DNA from: Blastocystis sp. Blastoise
Taxonomy: Eukaryota; Sar; Bigyra; Opalinata; Blastocystidae
NCBI GenBank assembly: GCA_039096225.1
Contig: JBBPEB010000031.1
Coordinates: forward strand, 1-64,000
DNA: 64,000 bases
Reading direction: 5' to 3'
Under the pieces are notes generated by a model, which had not been told where the DNA came from, ran no database searches, and saw nothing but the letters and a program-made list of their open reading frames with translations. Position numbers and translations under genes: made by a program. This document shows positions 59,888 through 64,000 of the stretch, in pieces. Each line of letters starts with the position of its first letter. The first letter of the stretch is position 1.

Positions 59888-61145
59888 ACTAAATAGATTA
59901 TTTGAATAGTATCTGAAAAACTAAAAACAATACTTGAAGAAAATAAGAAATCCTTTTTGAATCATTATATTTGTTATTTATTATTTTAAAAATATATTTT
60001 GTATTTATAAATAGTTAAATTACTGTTTTAATTATTATGGAGTTTCTAAAGGTAATAAATTTAGAAATGGGTCATAATGTTAAGTATTGAAAAATATTTT
60101 TATGTTGTAAAATCATTTTAAATAGATTATAATAAAATAGCATAAACTTATTTTAATCATTTCATAAAAATAAAACAAATCTAACACAACAAAGTCAACA
60201 TTCATTTTGACTTTAACGACTTAAACACAAAGTTTTTGAATTAATATTAATAAATTCAATCTAAATAGCATTTCTAAACACAAAAGTGTCAACAATATTA
60301 CTTTTAGAGAGACTTTACCATTTCGATATCAAGTGTATCAAAATAGTTTTAGACATAACTTCCACATAGTATAGATCTCATTATTTTATTTATTAATTCA
60401 AGTTTAATGTCTTGAATCTCTGACTTCAAGATCATTTTTAACACATTTTGAAAGGTTGACACACTTATAATTAATTTTAAAAGCTAATATTATAACACTA
60501 TACTCATCATAACTCTATCAACATAAGAGTCACCATTTTGACACTCTTTATAAACATTTTACATTTGGTCATACACTTTGTCAAGTGTATTTTTGTCCTT
60601 TCTTTTGATATAATTTAGAATATAATTCATAGTTTGATAAATAAAATATTTTATATTGAATCTCATCCTTTGGATAATTCATTTCTACATTTAAAAATAT
60701 TAATCCCTTTAAACTTGTTTTTAAAAGTCAAAATTTTCATAGTCTAATGAAAACACAATTTTAAAAGAATATACTAACTCTTTAAAATTTCTAGACAACT
60801 CAAACACATTGTTAATTCACTTTTCAAAAATGAAATTCTCTTATTTTTTAATATGTTGTAGAATTTAGCTTATTATATATTAAACTTCTATTAGAATTTC
60901 GAATCTCCTATTTTAAGATAATATTTTTTATTTTACAACCTTAAAGTTACTTTTATGAGTTAATACGTTCACAAAATTATGTAAATATAAATGCTAGTAA
61001 ACAGAGAAACTCAAAACTTAAATATCTCAATTATTGACAGTTTTAAATCAGTAATACTATACAGTGTTAAAAGTGACAATAAATGTTTTAAAATTTAATT
61101 CAAATATTTAAAAACTTGACACTATTTAACATACTAAGTATTTCA
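59888..61145. repeat. H10 right arm, degenerate repeats
   Basis: Near-identical to 1719-2970 with scattered point changes. Non-coding. Confidence 0.6.
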
Positions 61146-62658
61146 AGAATTATCTTAATAGTCGACACAATTTAAATAAAAAAAAAAAGAAAAAGAACAA
61201 AACAAAAATAGCAAAAGAAAACATTTAAATATAGAATAGCTAAAACGATAACAACAGCATAAATAAATAAATAATATAAAGAAAGCAGATAATAGAAAGC
61301 TATTAAATGTGAAAAATAATAATAATAATAAACAAAAGAAAAAGAAAAAGAACTAAAAAAAAAAAAATCTAAACATAACCATAACACTAAGAGAACCTAT
61401 ATAGATAAAAGATATATATATATAATAAGAGATAGTATAATAAATATATCTAACATATATATATTAAAAGAAATATTATAAATATTTGTTATATATATAT
61501 ATATATACCTTTAGATACATTTTTATTATTAAAATGAAAGCTAACATTAGGGTGATAAGATCCCCTATTAGAAAAGACACCTATATATAATATAATAAAT
61601 GATAAAATATATATAAACAATAAATATATATATATACCTTCTAAAGAAGGAACAGAGGAATCACCATGATATCTTAACTGACTTGAAGAACCTATATATA
61701 ATGAAAAGATAATTAATAAATCAAAAAAAAAGAAAGGAAGAAATAAGAATATACCTGTATCATTATTACTATTAATCCAAGACTCCATAAGAAAAGAACG
61801 ACCTATATAAGATAAAAATAATAATAAACTAAATTAAATTTAAAAAGTAGACATACCTTCATCATTAATACGTTCAGCAACTACAACCACAACAGTAGAA
61901 TAACCTATAAAGAAACAGTAATAGACAAATAATAAATAAAAAAAAAATAATAATAAATGAATGACAATATATATATACCTTTAATATCATATGAGCAGTC
62001 TACCTGATCACCAACAACATCCATAGCAACATTTACATCAATAAAACAAATCTATATATATAAAAGTAAAAAAAAAAATAAATGAATGACAACATACCTT
62101 CAACACCACACAGACATCTATTATCAACATCACTGTTAACATGTACAACAACTGAAGAACCTATATATATATAGAAATAATAAAAAAATAATAATAAAAT
62201 ATAAAAAAAAAATAAATGATTGGTAACATACCATCTATAAAGCAAGAAGAACCTACATCAACACCGATATCACTATTGGAATCACTTACAATAACAGAAG
62301 AACCTATAAATAAAGAAAAGTTAAAAAAATAAAAACAAATCATTGACAACATACCTTCACAGTTAGCATAACAGGCAACACCACCACCACTGCATAATTC
62401 AAATAGCATAGAAGAACCTAAAATAATATAATAAATAATTAAAAAAAAAAGAAATGGAAAAATATATACCTTAAAGACCATCATAGCAAGTACCACCAAG
62501 ACCAAGAGCATACACAACTGGATTTTATTGAGTAGAAGAACCTAAATATGAATAATAATAACAAATAGATATAATATACCTGATTTTCTTTGAAATATAA
62601 ATTATTTTTTATTTCCAGGCCTCCTCCTGGATGACATTTTGTTGTTTTCAGACATCTT
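61146..62658 (-). pseudogene. Gene A micro-exon array, decayed copy (H10)
   Basis: Start at 62655. Exon 1 reads MSENNKMSSRRRPGNKK then TAA. Its MSSRRR core matches H4 (MPRKGRMSSRRRS), where H1-H3 have IASRWRS. Later exons match H1-H3, including CAA-TAA in exon 2. Confidence 0.7.
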
Positions 62659-62849
62659 ATTTAATAATATAATATACAATTAAGTATTTGAATATGTATT
62701 TAAGAATCCTATTTCATTTGTATTAATAAATATAATAGGGTCTATTTTCAAAATATGCTTCTTTAAACATAATAGAAATAAAAAAAAACCTTAATTTTTT
62801 ATTGATTTTGTTACTAAAGTAATAATTGGGTCATTCTTATTTAAAATCA

Positions 62850-62865
62850 TTTTGGGTACCCAAAA
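62850..62865. promoter_or_regulatory. 16-bp palindrome between genes A and B (H10)
   Basis: TTTTGGGTACCCAAAA, conserved although the surroundings here are of H7 type. Confidence 0.5.
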
Positions 62866-63014
62866 AACATAGTTCTTTACTCTTTTTTTAAATATTTAAT
62901 TATATTGATTGACTGAGTATGTTTTATTTATTTATTTGATATTGTTTAGTTATTATTTTTATATATATTTGTATGTATATATTTATTTATTTAAAATAAT
63001 ACACTTTTCTATAG

Positions 63015-63330
63015 GATTCTTTTGTATTTTCCTTGGTTGTGGTGTTGAAGTGTTCTTGAAGTGGTCTTGGCTGTGTAAAATGGTTTATTTATGATCAGGT
63101 ATATAAATATATTATTTATTTCTTAAGATCTGTTTTTCTTTTTGTTAATTCGTTTTTATTATTTATTATTTTTATTATCAATATTATTTATTTAGTCTTT
63201 ACATATAATTTATTCTATATATTATTAATAATTTTTATTCTATAGGAAAGAAACTTTAATGGATGTGTTGTGGTCTTCGTTGCTAAATATTTTCCTTCTT
63301 TAATCTGTCGTTCAAGGTTATTTTAAAGGT
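63015..63330 (+). pseudogene. Gene B remnant (H10)
   Basis: First exon 63015-63098 (84 bp) with a TGA before its end; second exon from about 63246 with an early stop. Almost identical to the H7 copy. Confidence 0.45.
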
Positions 63331-63443
63331 ATATATTTATATTTTATTTATTATTTTTATTATTTATTGTTTACTTTTTTTTTATTATTTATTTATTTAT
63401 TTATTATTTATTTATTCATTTTTTTTATATGTTTATTTATTTA

Positions 63444-63453
<10 letters not shown>

Positions 63454-63487
<34 letters not shown>
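63454..63487. repeat. (AT)n run in H10
   Basis: AT dinucleotides within the (TTTA)n stretch (about 63330-63545), also present in H7 at about 45110-45137. Confidence 0.8.
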
Positions 63488-63492
<5 letters not shown>

Positions 63493-63549
63493 TGTTTATT
63501 ATTTATTTATTTATTTATTTATTTATTATGTTTATTTATTGTATATAGG

Positions 63550-63985
63550 TTTAATATTCTTCTTAGTTTTTTTTTTTCTTCTTTCTATCTTCGTTCTTCT
63601 TCCTTCTTACTTCTTCCTTCTTCCTCATCTTTCCTACTTACTTCTTCTTCCTTCCTTCTTCTTCCTTCTTCCTTCTTCCTATTTCCTTCTTCATTCCTTC
63701 TTCCTTCTTCCTATTTCCTTCTCCATTCATGCTTCCTTCTTCCTATTTCATTCTTCATTCATGCTTCCTACTTCCTACTTCCTTCTTCCTTCTTCCTCAT
63801 CTTTGATTCTTCTTACTTACTTCTTCTTCATTCTGGATTCTTCCTTCTTCCTCATCCTTCCTTATTCTTACTTCTTCTTACTTCCTTCTTTCTCATCCTT
63901 CTTCCTCATCCTTCCTTATTCTTACTTCTTCTTCCTAATCCTTCCTACTTCCTTCTTCCTCATCCTTCCACTTCATTTCCTTCTT
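63550..63985. repeat. Pyrimidine/purine tract in H10
   Basis: TTCTTCC units after a TATATAG site. The first part is H7-like and the rest matches H1-H3 exactly, from about 63690. Confidence 0.85.
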
Positions 63986-64000
63986 ATTATATATATATAA

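Larger units (their letters stand above)
50629..64000 (-). mobile_element. Helitron H9, intact autonomous copy, runs off the window
   Basis: CTAG at 50629-50632 (minus), preceded by host A at 50628. It follows H4 almost base for base but lacks H5 and H6. It is interrupted by H10 at 59603/59604, in the intron-like leader of gene B. Its left arm and 5' terminus lie beyond 64000. It carries the complete Rep/helicase gene and an open gene A, so it is the best candidate here for a mobile source element. Confidence 0.93.
59604..64000 (-). mobile_element. Helitron H10, 6.5 kb class, runs off the window
   Basis: CTAG at 59604-59607, preceded by A (59603) in H9. The empty site is visible in H4 (tttataa|taatacac, about 36690). 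From the hairpin to about 62590 it follows H1-H3. From about 62600 to 63640 it follows H7. From about 63690 to the window end it again follows H1-H3. T2, left arm and 5' end lie outside the window. Confidence 0.92.

Overview
The window comes from a very AT-rich eukaryotic nuclear genome. Spliceosomal introns are short, with GTATRT donors and TATAG acceptors, proteins are Asn-rich, and about 94% of the bases belong to Helitron rolling-circle transposons. An early-diverging fungus or an AT-rich protist would fit, but no host gene here identifies the species.

Ten Helitrons (called H1-H10 here) can be delimited to the base. Each starts 5'-TC (TCATTACTATATATATGAG), ends in a GC-rich hairpin followed by CTAG-3', and sits between host A and T without target duplication. 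They are nested. H1 (minus, 1435-20915) is split by H2 (plus, 4499-10992) and H3 (minus, 12493-18986). H7 (plus, 21862-48877) is split by H4 (minus, 21871-39795) and H8 (minus, 41854-44534), and H4 is itself split by H5 (plus, 25562-28242) and H6 (plus, 30872-34040). H9 (minus, 50629 to beyond the end) is split by H10 (minus, 59604 to beyond the end). Removing inserts restores the interrupted sequence, shown directly by the uninterrupted copies H3 and H9. Host DNA is left only at 1-1434, 20916-21861 and 48878-50628: a TATCTA-type satellite, one possible terminal exon of an unknown gene, and AT-rich sequence with a 59-bp double hairpin.

Three classes of element are present. (i) H4 and H9 are autonomous, about 12 kb when uninterrupted, and encode a Rep (HUH) / PIF1-type helicase. 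H9 has the intact gene; H4's copy is broken by H5. (ii) H1, H2, H3, H7 and H10 are about 6.4-6.5 kb and have no Rep/helicase. (iii) H5, H6 and H8 are 2.7-3.2 kb and have no coding capacity.

Classes (i) and (ii) share an unexpected cargo. It consists of a gene made of tiny phase 1-1 exons (gene A), a divergent small gene (gene B) across a shared promoter region holding a 16-bp palindrome, a (TTTA)n stretch, a long purine/pyrimidine tract and a tRNA-like cloverleaf (T2). Classes (ii) and (iii) carry a second cloverleaf (T1) near the 3' hairpin. The arms are built of degenerate repeats of about 245 bp. Gene A is fully open only in H4 and H9, where its reading phase matches the first recognisable exon of the Rep/helicase gene, so the micro-exons may be the variable N-terminus of the transposase.
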